Source: Thalassobacterium maritimum (GTDB lineage Bacteria; Verrucomicrobiota; Verrucomicrobiia; Opitutales; Coraliomargaritaceae). Taken from it: a stretch of DNA of 64,000 bases. The stretch lies in NCBI RefSeq assembly GCF_031127805.1, contig NZ_JARXHW010000021.1, positions 11,164 to 75,163 on the forward strand, in the 5' to 3' direction. Made by a program: the position numbers and the translations under genes. A model generated the notes under the pieces. That model was not told where the DNA came from. It did not search any database and worked only from the letters and a program-made list of their open reading frames with translations. Of the stretch, positions 43,467-52,889 are shown in pieces. Positions within the stretch are counted from its first letter, which is position 1; every line of letters starts with the position of its first letter.

Positions 43467-44297
43467 ATGACATATACGTTTAGAAAAGTGGCAGAGCTGT
43501 CACTCGCGGACTTGATTGAGCAGGTCGAATCTCTCAGTGGGCTCCAGCTATGTCTCAAGGTCTTTGATGACAATGCGGCCAAGCAGAGCGCGCTGGCGGA
43601 GGTGCCTCTTGCCAAGCGGCAACATTTTACGCCCTTCTGCCAGCAGGTGAAAATCGCTCACGACACACGTTGTGTGCAGTGTGATCTCGGGGTCGTCACT
43701 CGTAAGGCACTGGAATACACCATACCTTTTTTTCATGTTTGTCATGCCGGAGCCATGGAGCTGATCATTCCCTTAGTGGATGCCGGGCGATTGCTTGGGA
43801 TCGCTTATCTCGGGCAGTTTCGGTCGGGGCAGGCGGGGGCGAAGACATTGCCCGAATTTTCAGAGAGTCGCATGGATGCACTGGCTGCAATGGGGCTCTG
43901 CTTGCAGGCTTATCTGCTGGCAGGGATCGGTCCGGCAGCGGAGACGCATTGCGGAGAAGATGCCCGGCGCGAGCAATTACTGCGTTTGATTCAAAGTCAG
44001 TGTCACCAGAACCTGTCACTCGAGTCTGTGGCGCGTCATCTGGGCGTCTCTGTTTCGCGGGCCGGTCATTTAGTGAAAGAGTTGACGGGCCGTAGTTTTA
44101 TGGAGCTGAAGCAGCAGATGCGCCTCGATGCCGCCCGGCAAATGCTGTTAGAAACCCGGCTGTCGGTTGAGAGCATCGCCGCGCATGTTGGCTACGAGGA
44201 TGTGCGTTATTTTTACCGAGTGTTTACTACGGCGACCGGCGTGCCGCCCGGTCAGTGGCGCAGTCAGCACGTGGCGCGGAAAGGATTGAATGCCTGA
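43467..44297 (+). CDS. AraC-family regulator with PocR sensor domain
   Basis: 276 residues. Residues about 8-165 match the PocR ligand-binding domain (C-x-x-C-D-L-G near C-V-Q-C-D, then F-H-V-C-H-A-G-A-M-E-L and Y-L-G-Q-F). The last 95 residues hold the two AraC helix-turn-helix motifs (V-A-R-H-L-G-V-S-V-S-R-A and I-A-A-H-V-G-Y-E-D-V-R-Y-F-Y-R-V-F). It is divergent from the FAD/Gfo operon with 74 bp between starts, so it probably activates that operon when a small metabolite binds. Confidence 0.9.
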   Translation: MTYTFRKVAELSLADLIEQVESLSGLQLCLKVFDDNAAKQSALAEVPLAKRQHFTPFCQQVKIAHDTRCVQCDLGVVTRKALEYTIPFFHVCHAGAMELIIPLVDAGRLLGIAYLGQFRSGQAGAKTLPEFSESRMDALAAMGLCLQAYLLAGIGPAAETHCGEDARREQLLRLIQSQCHQNLSLESVARHLGVSVSRAGHLVKELTGRSFMELKQQMRLDAARQMLLETRLSVESIAAHVGYEDVRYFYRVFTTATGVPPGQWRSQHVARKGLNA

Positions 44298-44329
44298 AGA
44301 GAGTTGATGTGCCTTGGAGGATTCTAATG

Positions 44330-44540
44330 GATCAAGTGCATTTTGCTTGATGACTTCGGAATACCAATAAGCACTCAGTTTTGGAGTTCGCTTGAGTGTC
44401 TTGTAGTCCATGTGGGTAATGCCAAAACGGATACCGTAGCCTTCGCCACATTCGAAGTTGTCCATGAAGGGGCAGGGAGGAACGCCTTGCACATCGACGC
44501 CGTCCTGGATGACGCGGTGCAGTTCTTTTAAGTCGATCCA
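44330..44540 (-). pseudogene. Decayed C-terminal remnant of a GH1 beta-glucosidase
   Basis: Read on the minus strand, D-L-K-E-L-H-R-V-I-Q-D-G-V-D-V-Q-G and D-N-F-E-C...Y-G-I-R-F-G-I-T...K-R-T-P-K-L-S-A-Y-W-Y match the GH1 C-terminus (normally G-Y-F-x-W-S-L-x-D-N-F-E-W-x-x-G-Y-x-x-R-F-G). Between them G-V-P-P-C-P-F-M replaces the aromatic G-Y-F-x-W-S-L-M stretch, as if two indels had shifted and restored the frame, and the final Trp is now Cys. About 70 of some 450 residues remain and an in-frame stop lies just upstream. This explains most of the 313-bp gap 44298-44610. Confidence 0.75.
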
Positions 44541-44610
44541 GATCGGTAAGCTCCGATATTGCCGGGATTAATTATCTGGTTAATCGGAGGCCGAGTAGCT
44601 TTGGGCAAGG

Positions 44611-46554
44611 CTACCAAAATACAATATACAGCGAGATGGTCAGTATGACGACGCCTACGCCGGCAGCTTTGGCGAAGGGAGAGGTTTTCAGATCCATCTC
44701 CTCATTGACTGGCATTTCTACTGGTTTGTCCAAAGGTTTGAGAATCGTTAGTGTGAGCCCTGTCAAGAGCACGATGCCGACGGTGATCGCCATGCGGTTG
44801 AGAAATGCAATCTCTGAGGCGAAGAGAAGTAGGGCGCCATAGACGACGACACTGGTGACGATCCCCACGACGCCGAAGTAACGTGGTGTTTTTGGGGAAA
44901 AGAAGCCGAAGACGAAGACGGCTAGAATGCCGGGGGAAATGAATCCCTGAAATTCTTGAATGTAGGCGAAGATGCTTCGGAAGGCGTCTAGCTTCGGTGC
45001 AAAGGATGCGGCTAAGAGAACGAAAACAATGACCAGAGTGCGGCCGACGGCGACGAGTTTGGCCTGATCCTTTTCGCCGGTAAATTTTGCGTAGAGGTCC
45101 ATCGTGGCAAGTGTTGAAGCCGAGTTGAGCATGGAAGCCAGCGAGCTGATGACTGCGCCACAGAGAGCTGCTAAGACGAACCAGGAGATCCATGGCATGG
45201 GTTTGATCAGATTGCGTACGAGCACGGGGAAGGCCGCATCGTAATCGTAGCCTTTCAGTGTGCCGGCGATCACGAGATCAGGGTTTGCGGCTTTGACTTC
45301 TGCAGCGGCGTTATTGATTCGGTTCGCCATTTCCATCGAATCGAGCCCTGTGTCCAAGTCTTCTAGCTTGGCACCGGAGGCGGTTAGATTGGTTGTATAA
45401 ATCTCAAGTGCCTTCTCCGGATTGAGCGATACATAATCCTCATCGACTTTGAACAGAGCATCTGTGGATGCGGATGCGATAATCTTCGTGTTGGCACCAT
45501 CTGCGGTGCTTCGGAGGTCATCCGAAAACAAATTAAAGGCCATGATGCCCGGGATCACGACGACAAAGGGAATGATTAACTTGAGGAAAGCGGCGAAAAC
45601 GATGCCCCTCTGTCCTTCCGCCAGCGACTTGGAGCCCAGGGTTCGTTGCACGATAAATTGGTTGAGACCCCAGTAGAAGAAATTCGGAATCCACATGCCG
45701 ATCAGCAGTGCGGTCCACGGGATGTCGGGATCGTCGGTCGGACGCACCATGTGCAGTTTTCCGCCAGCGGCGTTTTTGCCGACGACCGCTTCGGCTTCAC
45801 CGTCGACACCGTCGTTCAGCAACATGAAACGTTCCAGTGAGCCAGCCTGTTCGATCTGCTGAACGGTGGCTTCGGAGTTGGCGACTTTAGTGAGAATCAA
45901 TTCTTCGGCGGGCTTTTCGCCGAGGTAATTAAAGGCCATAAACATGACAATGGCTCCCCCGATAACCAGTGCGGAACCCCAGATTAAGTCGGTCCAGGCA
46001 CAGGCCTTCAATCCTCCGATGAAAACATAGAGCGCCGCTAGTATCGCAATCGCCCAGCACATGGCGGTCAGGTTGTTGATGATCGGCACGTCCGCATAGT
46101 ATTCGGAGACGAATTTGGCCCCCGAGAAGATGACCGTCGATGTGTTGACAAAAACCAGCGTAAGCACGGCAGGAATCGACATGGCCAGCCGAGCCACCGT
46201 ATCAAAGCGATACTCTAGAAATTCTGGAATTGTATAGATGCCGGTACGCAGGAATTTGGGCAGAAACCAGAATGCGACAATGACGAGCGTGATGGAGGCA
46301 ATCCACTCCCAGGAAGCGATGGCCAGTCCTTGTCGATCGGCGGCTCCCCCGGACATGCCGACAAACTGTTCTGTTGATATATTCGCGGCGATTAAGGAGA
46401 AGCCGACCAGCCACCAGCTCAGACCGCGACCAGCTAGAAAGTAGTCGCTGGCGGCATGCTTGCTTTTCAGCTCTTCACTGCGACTTTTCCAAATACCTAG
46501 TGCAATGACGCTGATAACTGCGGTTATGAAGAGAACGGCTTCAAGTATATTCAT
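44611..46554 (-). CDS. SSS-family sodium:solute symporter
   Basis: 647 residues with more than twelve hydrophobic helices. The N-terminus (D-Y-F-L-A-G-R-G-L-S-W-W...N-I-S-T-E-Q-F-V-G-M-S-G) is typical of SSS sugar transporters. A hydrophilic insert of about 110 residues (around 330-430) holds most of the extra length. It should import a sugar with sodium across the inner membrane. It lies 35 bp downstream of the GH110-like gene on the same strand, so a galactose-type product is a reasonable guess; substrate unproven. Confidence 0.88.
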   Translation of the reverse strand: MNILEAVLFITAVISVIALGIWKSRSEELKSKHAASDYFLAGRGLSWWLVGFSLIAANISTEQFVGMSGGAADRQGLAIASWEWIASITLVIVAFWFLPKFLRTGIYTIPEFLEYRFDTVARLAMSIPAVLTLVFVNTSTVIFSGAKFVSEYYADVPIINNLTAMCWAIAILAALYVFIGGLKACAWTDLIWGSALVIGGAIVMFMAFNYLGEKPAEELILTKVANSEATVQQIEQAGSLERFMLLNDGVDGEAEAVVGKNAAGGKLHMVRPTDDPDIPWTALLIGMWIPNFFYWGLNQFIVQRTLGSKSLAEGQRGIVFAAFLKLIIPFVVVIPGIMAFNLFSDDLRSTADGANTKIIASASTDALFKVDEDYVSLNPEKALEIYTTNLTASGAKLEDLDTGLDSMEMANRINNAAAEVKAANPDLVIAGTLKGYDYDAAFPVLVRNLIKPMPWISWFVLAALCGAVISSLASMLNSASTLATMDLYAKFTGEKDQAKLVAVGRTLVIVFVLLAASFAPKLDAFRSIFAYIQEFQGFISPGILAVFVFGFFSPKTPRYFGVVGIVTSVVVYGALLLFASEIAFLNRMAITVGIVLLTGLTLTILKPLDKPVEMPVNEEMDLKTSPFAKAAGVGVVILTISLYIVFW

Positions 46555-46589
46555 GGGGATGTTTTTCGTGGGTGGAGTCGGGGGGAGCC

Positions 46590-48428
46590 TTATTCAGATA
46601 TGTGAAGGACGGGTTCGTTGGGTAGATCAAAGCGATTTCCGCTGACCTTTGCGTTTAGGGATCTTTCAATGTGGATGCTCGCAGCCTTGCTGTTCACGTA
46701 GTCGGCTTGAGTGAGCACTGTATTCTCATCAAAGGAAATGCCGTCTATGCGGTGGGCATGCAGGATGCGCGGGCCGATCAATTTAAATTGATTCTGTGTC
46801 ACACGGATATTCCGGTGGAAGGGAGCATCGCTGAGAGTCTTCATGCCCTTTTCATTGGGACCGAATTCCAGTATATAACTGCTGGGGCTGAGCGGGACGA
46901 AAGTGTTATTGCGAATGAGCACATCCTCGACGGGGCCCGATTCAAACCAGTTGTTGGCATCGCCTTCGATCAGTATGGCGGCCATGGTGCCGTGTTCGAA
47001 TCGATTATTTTCGATGACAACCTTACCGGCAGTTGAAAAGATAATGCTGCGCGCCCGGTTGTTGCGGACGGTATTTCCGGAGAATGTTAGGTCTGGATTG
47101 CAATCCAGATTGTCCAGATAGCTGCCCGGTTGAAGGAAAGCATCAATTGGCTCGGTGAAGGTGACTTCGAAGCGACTGCTATTCAGCTTTCGGTAGCTTT
47201 TTACCTTACGCTCTCCGTATGGAACGAGGTCGGCTTGTTGGGAGAAGCGAAGACGCTCTCCTGACTGTGCGAACTCGAGGCCGAGTTGTTGGAAATGTAT
47301 CAGCTCGCATTCGAGTGAGGCCGGGCCAGTTTGTTTTCGGATGACTGCGGAGAGCCCATGAACGTTGAGCGCATCATCCAGCATGTATTCGAAGTAGGAG
47401 TTCGTGACCGTGATGTTTCCTTTGCACAGTACGAAGTGAGTGGCGTCAGCCGTCGTCGTGACCCAGCGTTGACTCTTTTCGGGGAGTCGGACGTTCATTG
47501 AGTCGATCGTTATATCGCTGCTGCGCTGAGCAATGAGTCCCATGCCGCCTGCGTGATGGATGGTGACTTGTTTCAGTGCGATGCCGCTGGCGTTCTCCAT
47601 GTGAATGGCAGGGCTCATGCGGTTGGGCATGAGTAGGCCTTTGGAAATAAAAGTATCCCCTACTTGAGGCATGGATGCGGTGGCATTGGTAAAGCTGAAT
47701 GCGCCTTCGCCTAAATCCATAAATGTGGCTGGAGTCTTCCAGCGAGGGTGCCATTCAAGGATGGGCTGTTGTCGAGATTTCGGCAGTGGGCGTCCAGTCT
47801 GGCTGTCGACCCAGTGCGTCCATTCTGCATTTTGCCACCATTCTATATTGGGCTTGAGCGTGAAATCGTTGATGCCATTGAGCGGGGAGCCTCCTTCGCC
47901 GTGTAGGATTCGTCCGCGATTGATGAATACATTTTCGGCGTCGAGCATGTGGGCGGTGAAGGTATTGTTCTCCGGGTCGATGCCGGTTACTGTGCCTTGC
48001 ATGTGAAGCGGTGTGCCCCAGTCGATCGTGAGACCTTCGATGGTGATATTTGACGAATTATAAATCGTTATTGGTATGAATGCCTGGCCGTGTGCGATGA
48101 GTTTGGCCCCATGACCTGAAATCGTTAGATTTTTCGCATCCCAGATAGCCAGCGAGGTGCGGCGGAGCCCGTCGTCGTGGTTGCTGACGTGGACAAATCG
48201 TTCCGGGGCAGAGTCGGGATATAGATCGTAGCGCCCAGGTTCTAGAATGAGTTTATCGATGTCTTCGTCGACGCATTGTGCGAGAGCGTCTAGTAAAATT
48301 GGACTGGCATCTATGCCAGTCCCCGGTGCTGTGATACGAAGACTTTTTGCCTGTAGTGCAGGTATAAAAATAGAGCTCAATATAAAAGCAAAGAGCGAAG
48401 TGGCGAGGTGAACTAAGGGTTTGTGCAT
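46590..48428 (-). CDS. GH110-like alpha-1,3-galactosidase
   Basis: 612 residues with signal peptide (L-F-A-F-I-L-S-S-I-F-I-P-A-L-Q-A) and a right-handed beta-helix pattern. Blocks match GH110: T-T-T-A-D-A-T-H-F, Y-M-L-D-D-A-L-N-V-H-G, N-N-R-A-R-S-I-I-F-S-T-A-G-K-V-V-I-E-N-N, and G-D-A-N-N-W-F-E-S-G. The Asp pair in L-D-D and the Asp of T-A-D are candidate catalytic or substrate residues. Characterised GH110 enzymes remove alpha-1,3-galactose, from blood-group B or from carrageenan-type glycans. Next to sulfatases this suggests a sulfated galactan as a target. Probably exported. Confidence 0.82.
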   Translation of the reverse strand: MHKPLVHLATSLFAFILSSIFIPALQAKSLRITAPGTGIDASPILLDALAQCVDEDIDKLILEPGRYDLYPDSAPERFVHVSNHDDGLRRTSLAIWDAKNLTISGHGAKLIAHGQAFIPITIYNSSNITIEGLTIDWGTPLHMQGTVTGIDPENNTFTAHMLDAENVFINRGRILHGEGGSPLNGINDFTLKPNIEWWQNAEWTHWVDSQTGRPLPKSRQQPILEWHPRWKTPATFMDLGEGAFSFTNATASMPQVGDTFISKGLLMPNRMSPAIHMENASGIALKQVTIHHAGGMGLIAQRSSDITIDSMNVRLPEKSQRWVTTTADATHFVLCKGNITVTNSYFEYMLDDALNVHGLSAVIRKQTGPASLECELIHFQQLGLEFAQSGERLRFSQQADLVPYGERKVKSYRKLNSSRFEVTFTEPIDAFLQPGSYLDNLDCNPDLTFSGNTVRNNRARSIIFSTAGKVVIENNRFEHGTMAAILIEGDANNWFESGPVEDVLIRNNTFVPLSPSSYILEFGPNEKGMKTLSDAPFHRNIRVTQNQFKLIGPRILHAHRIDGISFDENTVLTQADYVNSKAASIHIERSLNAKVSGNRFDLPNEPVLHISE

Positions 48429-48571
48429 AATCGAAATGGGAATGTGTTATCTTATTACATCCAGTAGTCTGGAAATTTTACGTTTTTCGGGGGATTCATT
48501 TGCAGTGCATGATGAAACGAATCGGAAACAGGATGGGATATTTCGTTAGATTTCGTCGTGTCGGGTAGTTC

Positions 48572-50650
48572 ATGGGTATGACGTTTCGCATTCTTAGAAT
48601 TTCCATGTTTTTTGTGATTGCCGTGTGCTCGGTGGTGCTGGGGCAGAATTATCCGGTCGGCATTGAAGCGAAACGCGTCTTTAAGGAGGGATTTCCGGCC
48701 TTGATTGCTTTTCGTGGGGAAATGCATCGGCCTAGCCATCGATCCTATGAGGCCTGGAGCCAGAGTTTGGAAGATTACTCAGTCGTTATTCGCAAATTCT
48801 GGAATGAAGAACTTAATGTGCATCCCGAATCGCCTGCATGGGCGCAGCGTTATTTGGCCGCACACCCGGTAACTTTGTTTCTGTGGCATCTGAATGGTGA
48901 AGCGCGGGCGGCCAGAGAACATCCGGAGGTGCAGGCGCGCTATTTCCCCGGGCATTGGGCCTTGCATACCGGCTCGGCTGTGGATGGTTCGGTCGAGCGT
49001 GGCTCTTCGGTATTGAAAGTAGAGCATGTGGATCGTTTTTCGATGAAGGGGTATATTGATCGGCGGGAAAGAGAATGGCATGCGCCGGATCTTGTTTTAG
49101 TGGAGCGTTTTCCAGATGGTCGCCTCAATTGGAAGAAGACGGAATATGCCCGTTTGACGTCGGTTGATCTCACGACTGGAACAATTGAGGTGGATCGCGG
49201 CCTGTATGGTTCTGAGGTGCAGGATTACAATGGGCTCTATGTGGCGCCGATTGTCGGCGGTGTTTGGGGCGGGCAGATTCTTTGGTTTTATAATCATGCC
49301 AGCACTTGCCCCAGGGACGCCAATGGGCAGCAGGCTTCGGATCTGTTTGTGGATGAAATCGTTTCTAAATTCGACCCCAAGACCGGAGAGTTGAAAGGTT
49401 TTGGTGGGGTGGCTTTTGATGTGACTTACTGGGTGGCGCGCTGGCCAGACATGGATGTCAATGTTGATGGCGTGACGGATTTAGATGGCTATGTTGATGG
49501 TCGGAATGTCTGGCGTGAAGGTATGGTGGCATGGGCCGAACGATTGCGTGCACGCATGGGGCCTGAATTCATTATCGTTGGCGATGGCGGTTCGGATAAG
49601 CACCAGCGTGCGGTCGGGGTGTTTAGCGGTATGGAGGCCGAGGGCTTTCCCTATCATCATGATGCCTTCCGCGGCTACTCGACGCCGATTAACCATTTTG
49701 ATTACTGGACGGCTTTTGGAAAGGTGGCTTACCCATTTAATTTTTCGGCACTTAAGTTTAAGTCGGACTTCGATCTCGAGAACCAAGAACAATACGCGCG
49801 TTTGGGCTTGGGCACACTCTCCAGCCTGGGTGTCTATGCGACCAGTGTTTCTGACGAGGAGAGCGGTGCGCCATTGGACGAGTTCGTCGCGGGGCATCGC
49901 GGGCAGGTTCATTGGTTGGGGCAAGCAGTTGGGCCGGTCTTACGTCTGGAGGAAGCCATGCCGGACTTGCTGGACGGAGCCGGAGTGCGTTGGGGGGAGC
50001 CATTGCTGGCAAAGCTTGAATTGCATGGGGCAAGCATGCGTCAAGGGGGCGGCAATACGCTGATTCTTGAGGGAAATGACGACGATCCGTTGGCGCCCAT
50101 GACATTGACTCTGAAGGGCCTCAAGCGTCCGGCGGGGGATATCGTACTATCCTTTGAAGTGATTTCGAAGGAGCCACTGGCCCCATCGCTGGAGGGAAGC
50201 GCTTACCCCAGAGCAATTAAAGTATCTGCCGACGAATTACCGGAGTATGAGGATTCCGCGCGAAAGAACGGGTTTTACAATGACTTGGAAGGAGTTTTTG
50301 GCACCGAAGGTTTTATTCGACAGTCATTTTATTTTCGGGATGTGGGGGATGTGGATCTGGATACACTTTCGCTTAAAATTACTTTTGAGTATCAAGGCGC
50401 GGTGGCTCTGCGAAATCTAAAGATTCACCAAGGCGGGCAGTTGTTTGCCCGCGAATTTGAGCACGGTGTGGTGTTGTCGAACCCTTCTTTGCACGAGCGA
50501 GTCTTTGACCTGACCTCGCTCTTTCCCGACTACGATGGCGCGTACTATCGTATTTCAGGGACGCGGAAGGAGAATGATGGCTCCCGTATTATGCACCGCG
50601 ATCAAGTCCGCGTTCCTGCCTTGGATGCTATTTTTCTCGAAAAACGTTAA
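48572..50650 (+). CDS. Secreted protein of unknown family, possibly a barrel hydrolase
   Basis: 692 residues with signal peptide (F-R-I-L-R-I-S-M-F-F-V-I-A-V-C-S-V). I do not recognise the family. The middle third has acidic/aromatic motifs of the kind found in TIM-barrel glycosidases: V-A-F-D-V-T-Y-W, I-I-V-G-D-G-G-S-D, G-M-E-A-E-G-F-P-Y-H-H-D. The C-terminal part (about 470-692) looks like beta-sandwiches. It is divergent from the GH110-like gene (143 bp apart) and 30 bp before sulfatase F, so a role in the same glycan is likely. Glycosidase function is a guess. Confidence 0.55.
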   Translation: MGMTFRILRISMFFVIAVCSVVLGQNYPVGIEAKRVFKEGFPALIAFRGEMHRPSHRSYEAWSQSLEDYSVVIRKFWNEELNVHPESPAWAQRYLAAHPVTLFLWHLNGEARAAREHPEVQARYFPGHWALHTGSAVDGSVERGSSVLKVEHVDRFSMKGYIDRREREWHAPDLVLVERFPDGRLNWKKTEYARLTSVDLTTGTIEVDRGLYGSEVQDYNGLYVAPIVGGVWGGQILWFYNHASTCPRDANGQQASDLFVDEIVSKFDPKTGELKGFGGVAFDVTYWVARWPDMDVNVDGVTDLDGYVDGRNVWREGMVAWAERLRARMGPEFIIVGDGGSDKHQRAVGVFSGMEAEGFPYHHDAFRGYSTPINHFDYWTAFGKVAYPFNFSALKFKSDFDLENQEQYARLGLGTLSSLGVYATSVSDEESGAPLDEFVAGHRGQVHWLGQAVGPVLRLEEAMPDLLDGAGVRWGEPLLAKLELHGASMRQGGGNTLILEGNDDDPLAPMTLTLKGLKRPAGDIVLSFEVISKEPLAPSLEGSAYPRAIKVSADELPEYEDSARKNGFYNDLEGVFGTEGFIRQSFYFRDVGDVDLDTLSLKITFEYQGAVALRNLKIHQGGQLFAREFEHGVVLSNPSLHERVFDLTSLFPDYDGAYYRISGTRKENDGSRIMHRDQVRVPALDAIFLEKR

Positions 50651-50680
50651 AAACTTAGCTGTCCGGCGGTCTCTTAGTAT

Positions 50681-52291
50681 ATGTTCACTTTAACTCTTAG
50701 AGACACTTTGACTAAAAACCTAGCGGGGCTGTTTTTTTTCGGCTCTGCTGTGTTGATGTCGTCCACGATATTGAGGGCAGAATCCGCTAGGCCCAATATT
50801 TTGCTTTGTGTGGCGGATGATGCCGGCTTGCATGCGGGGGCATACGGAACCGATTGGGTCTCCACGCCTACCATGGACCGCTTGGCGGATCATGGTCTTC
50901 TTTTTCAACGAGCCTATACGCCCAATTCCAAATGTGGACCGTCGCGCGCTTGCATTCTGACCGGGAGGAACTCCTGGCAGTTAAAGGAGGCCGGTAATCA
51001 CTGGGCCTCGTTTCCTCTGGAGTTTAAGTCTGTGGCCGAGGTCTTGAACGAGAATGGCTATCATGTCGGCTACACGGGCAAGGGCTGGCTGCCGGGAAAA
51101 GCCTTTGATGCAAATGGCAAGCGGCGCGATATATTGGTAAATCAATATACCGATCTCACTCTCGATCCGCCTACCAGTGGGATTCATATCGTTGATTATG
51201 TGGCCAATTTTAAGACCTTTCTGAACGATGGTCAAAGCGAAGAGCCCTTTTTCTTTTGGTATGGAGGCTGGGAACCGCACCGAAAATATGAGTTTCAAAG
51301 TGGTCGTAAGGTCGGTGGAAAATCGCTGGAGGATGTCAAATGGATCCCCGAGTTCTGGCCGGATACGGATGTGGTGCGCGACGATATTTTGGACTACGTC
51401 TTTGAACTGGAGTATTTCGATGCCCGTTTGGGGGAGATGGTGGACGAGCTTGAAGCTCGCGGCATCTTGGATCACACGATTATTATCGTGACTTCGGATA
51501 ACGGCATGCCCTTTCCGCGGGTGAAGGGGCAGACCTACGAGTATTCCAATCATTTGCCTTTGATCATTTATTGGCCCGAGGGCATTCGTTCCGCCGGGCG
51601 CTCGGTGGACGAGTTTGTGAGCCTGATTGATTTGGTGCCCACTTTTCTGGAAGTGGCTGGGATTGAAGCCGATCGCTCTGGTATGGCATCAATCACCGGT
51701 CGCAGCTTGAGCCCCATTCTGGAAAATCGTCCGTCCGAGCAAGTCAGGGATCATGTCCTGCTCGGAAAAGAACGCCATGATGTGGGGCGTCCCAACAATG
51801 TCGGCTATCCAACGCGGGCGATTGTCGAGGGCGATTTTCTTTATATCATTAATTTTGAGCCCGGACGCTGGCCGGTTGGTAATCCAGAGGCCGGCTATGC
51901 CAACACCGACGGTGGCGCCACGAAAACCGAGATTCTCGAAGGTCGCACCGATCCGAGCTTGCACCACTTCTGGCAATGGAATTTCGGTAAGCGCCCTCAG
52001 GAGGAGCTGTATCAAATTTCCGAAGATTCCGATTGTTTGCGCAATCTGGCTGGATATCCTGAATTTGTAGACAAGCGTAACAAACTGCGCCTGCGCTTGT
52101 TGCAGCGATTGGCAGAAGAAGGTGACCCCCGAATGGCTGGTCACGGTGATATCTTCGATGAGTATCTCTATATGGATCCGAAGAGCACACATCTGTATGA
52201 GCGTACCATGGAAGGAGTGGAAGTGCGTTCAGCCTGGTTGAGCCCCTCTGATTTTGAAGCCGGCCCCGTGGGCATCGAGACTCTGGAGTAG
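50681..52291 (+). CDS. S1 family sulfatase F
   Basis: 536 residues with a hydrophobic leader (L-A-G-L-F-F-F-G-S-A-V-L), V-A-D-D-A-G-L (Asp46, Asp47), formylglycine motif C-G-P-S-R (Cys85), G-K-G-W-L-P-G in place of the common G-K-W-H, and T-S-D-N-G-M-P. The G-K-G-W form and short C-terminus put it with the N-sulfatase-like or related subgroup rather than with sulfatases A/B. Exported. Follows the unknown secreted gene by 30 bp; the sigma/FecR pair follows at 73 bp. Confidence 0.88.
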   Translation: MFTLTLRDTLTKNLAGLFFFGSAVLMSSTILRAESARPNILLCVADDAGLHAGAYGTDWVSTPTMDRLADHGLLFQRAYTPNSKCGPSRACILTGRNSWQLKEAGNHWASFPLEFKSVAEVLNENGYHVGYTGKGWLPGKAFDANGKRRDILVNQYTDLTLDPPTSGIHIVDYVANFKTFLNDGQSEEPFFFWYGGWEPHRKYEFQSGRKVGGKSLEDVKWIPEFWPDTDVVRDDILDYVFELEYFDARLGEMVDELEARGILDHTIIIVTSDNGMPFPRVKGQTYEYSNHLPLIIYWPEGIRSAGRSVDEFVSLIDLVPTFLEVAGIEADRSGMASITGRSLSPILENRPSEQVRDHVLLGKERHDVGRPNNVGYPTRAIVEGDFLYIINFEPGRWPVGNPEAGYANTDGGATKTEILEGRTDPSLHHFWQWNFGKRPQEELYQISEDSDCLRNLAGYPEFVDKRNKLRLRLLQRLAEEGDPRMAGHGDIFDEYLYMDPKSTHLYERTMEGVEVRSAWLSPSDFEAGPVGIETLE

Positions 52292-52364
52292 ATTCATTAT
52301 TTAGATTTATTTCGTCACATCTTGTGAATTGCGGTAGTAAACAAGTGGAGTTAATGAATTACCG

Positions 52365-52889
52365 ATGTCAGATCTAAAAATGGAGGATTTTGTTCGTTTG
52401 TACTCGATGCACGAGTCCAAGGTGCGTGCGTATGTACGTGCAGGGCTGCCTACGATTGAGGATGTGAACGAAGTCATGCAGGAAGTCAGTCTGGTGGCCT
52501 GGCGTAAATTCTCGACACTAGAGGACGCGGAAGGATTCGGGCGTTGGATGTGCGTGATAGCACGCTATGAAATTCTGAAATACCGCCGATCCAAGGCGAG
52601 AGATCGCTTGGTTTTGGATGAAGACCTACTGAGCTTGATTGCCGATGAAGGCGTCGAGGAAACCTCCGAACGTGCTGCAGAGATTCAGGCACTGCAGAAG
52701 TGTATCCGTAAGTTGCCAGAGAAATATCGTGGGCTTGTGATTAAAGCCTATACCCCCGATCAGTCGAAAAAGAAACTCGCAGCTGAAATTGGTAAGACAC
52801 CAGCTGCGCTCTATCAGTTGCTCAGTCGTCTTCGACTGACCTTACTGAATTGTGTTCAAGGTAAATTGGCCAATGAGGGGATCAAATGA
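52365..52889 (+). CDS. ECF sigma factor, Rhodopirellula/Verrucomicrobium family
   Basis: 174 residues with region 2 (E-D-V-N-E-V-M-Q-E-V-S-L-V-A-W-R-K-F, G-F-G-R-W-M-C-V-I-A-R-Y) and region 4 (C-I-R-K-L-P-E-K-Y-R-G-L-V...L-A-A-E-I-G-K-T-P-A-A-L-Y-Q-L-L-S-R-L-R). It directs RNA polymerase to its own promoters, usually in response to the membrane partner encoded next. Its stop overlaps the FecR-like start by 4 bp (ATGA). It sits among sulfatases and GH29/GH110-like genes, which are likely targets. Confidence 0.93.
   Translation: MSDLKMEDFVRLYSMHESKVRAYVRAGLPTIEDVNEVMQEVSLVAWRKFSTLEDAEGFGRWMCVIARYEILKYRRSKARDRLVLDEDLLSLIADEGVEETSERAAEIQALQKCIRKLPEKYRGLVIKAYTPDQSKKKLAAEIGKTPAALYQLLSRLRLTLLNCVQGKLANEGIK

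Noticed and set aside
44148..44330. Extension of the GH1 remnant frame into the AraC 3' end
   Set aside because: Sequence after the N-A-L residues has no GH1 similarity and overlaps the AraC gene on the other strand.
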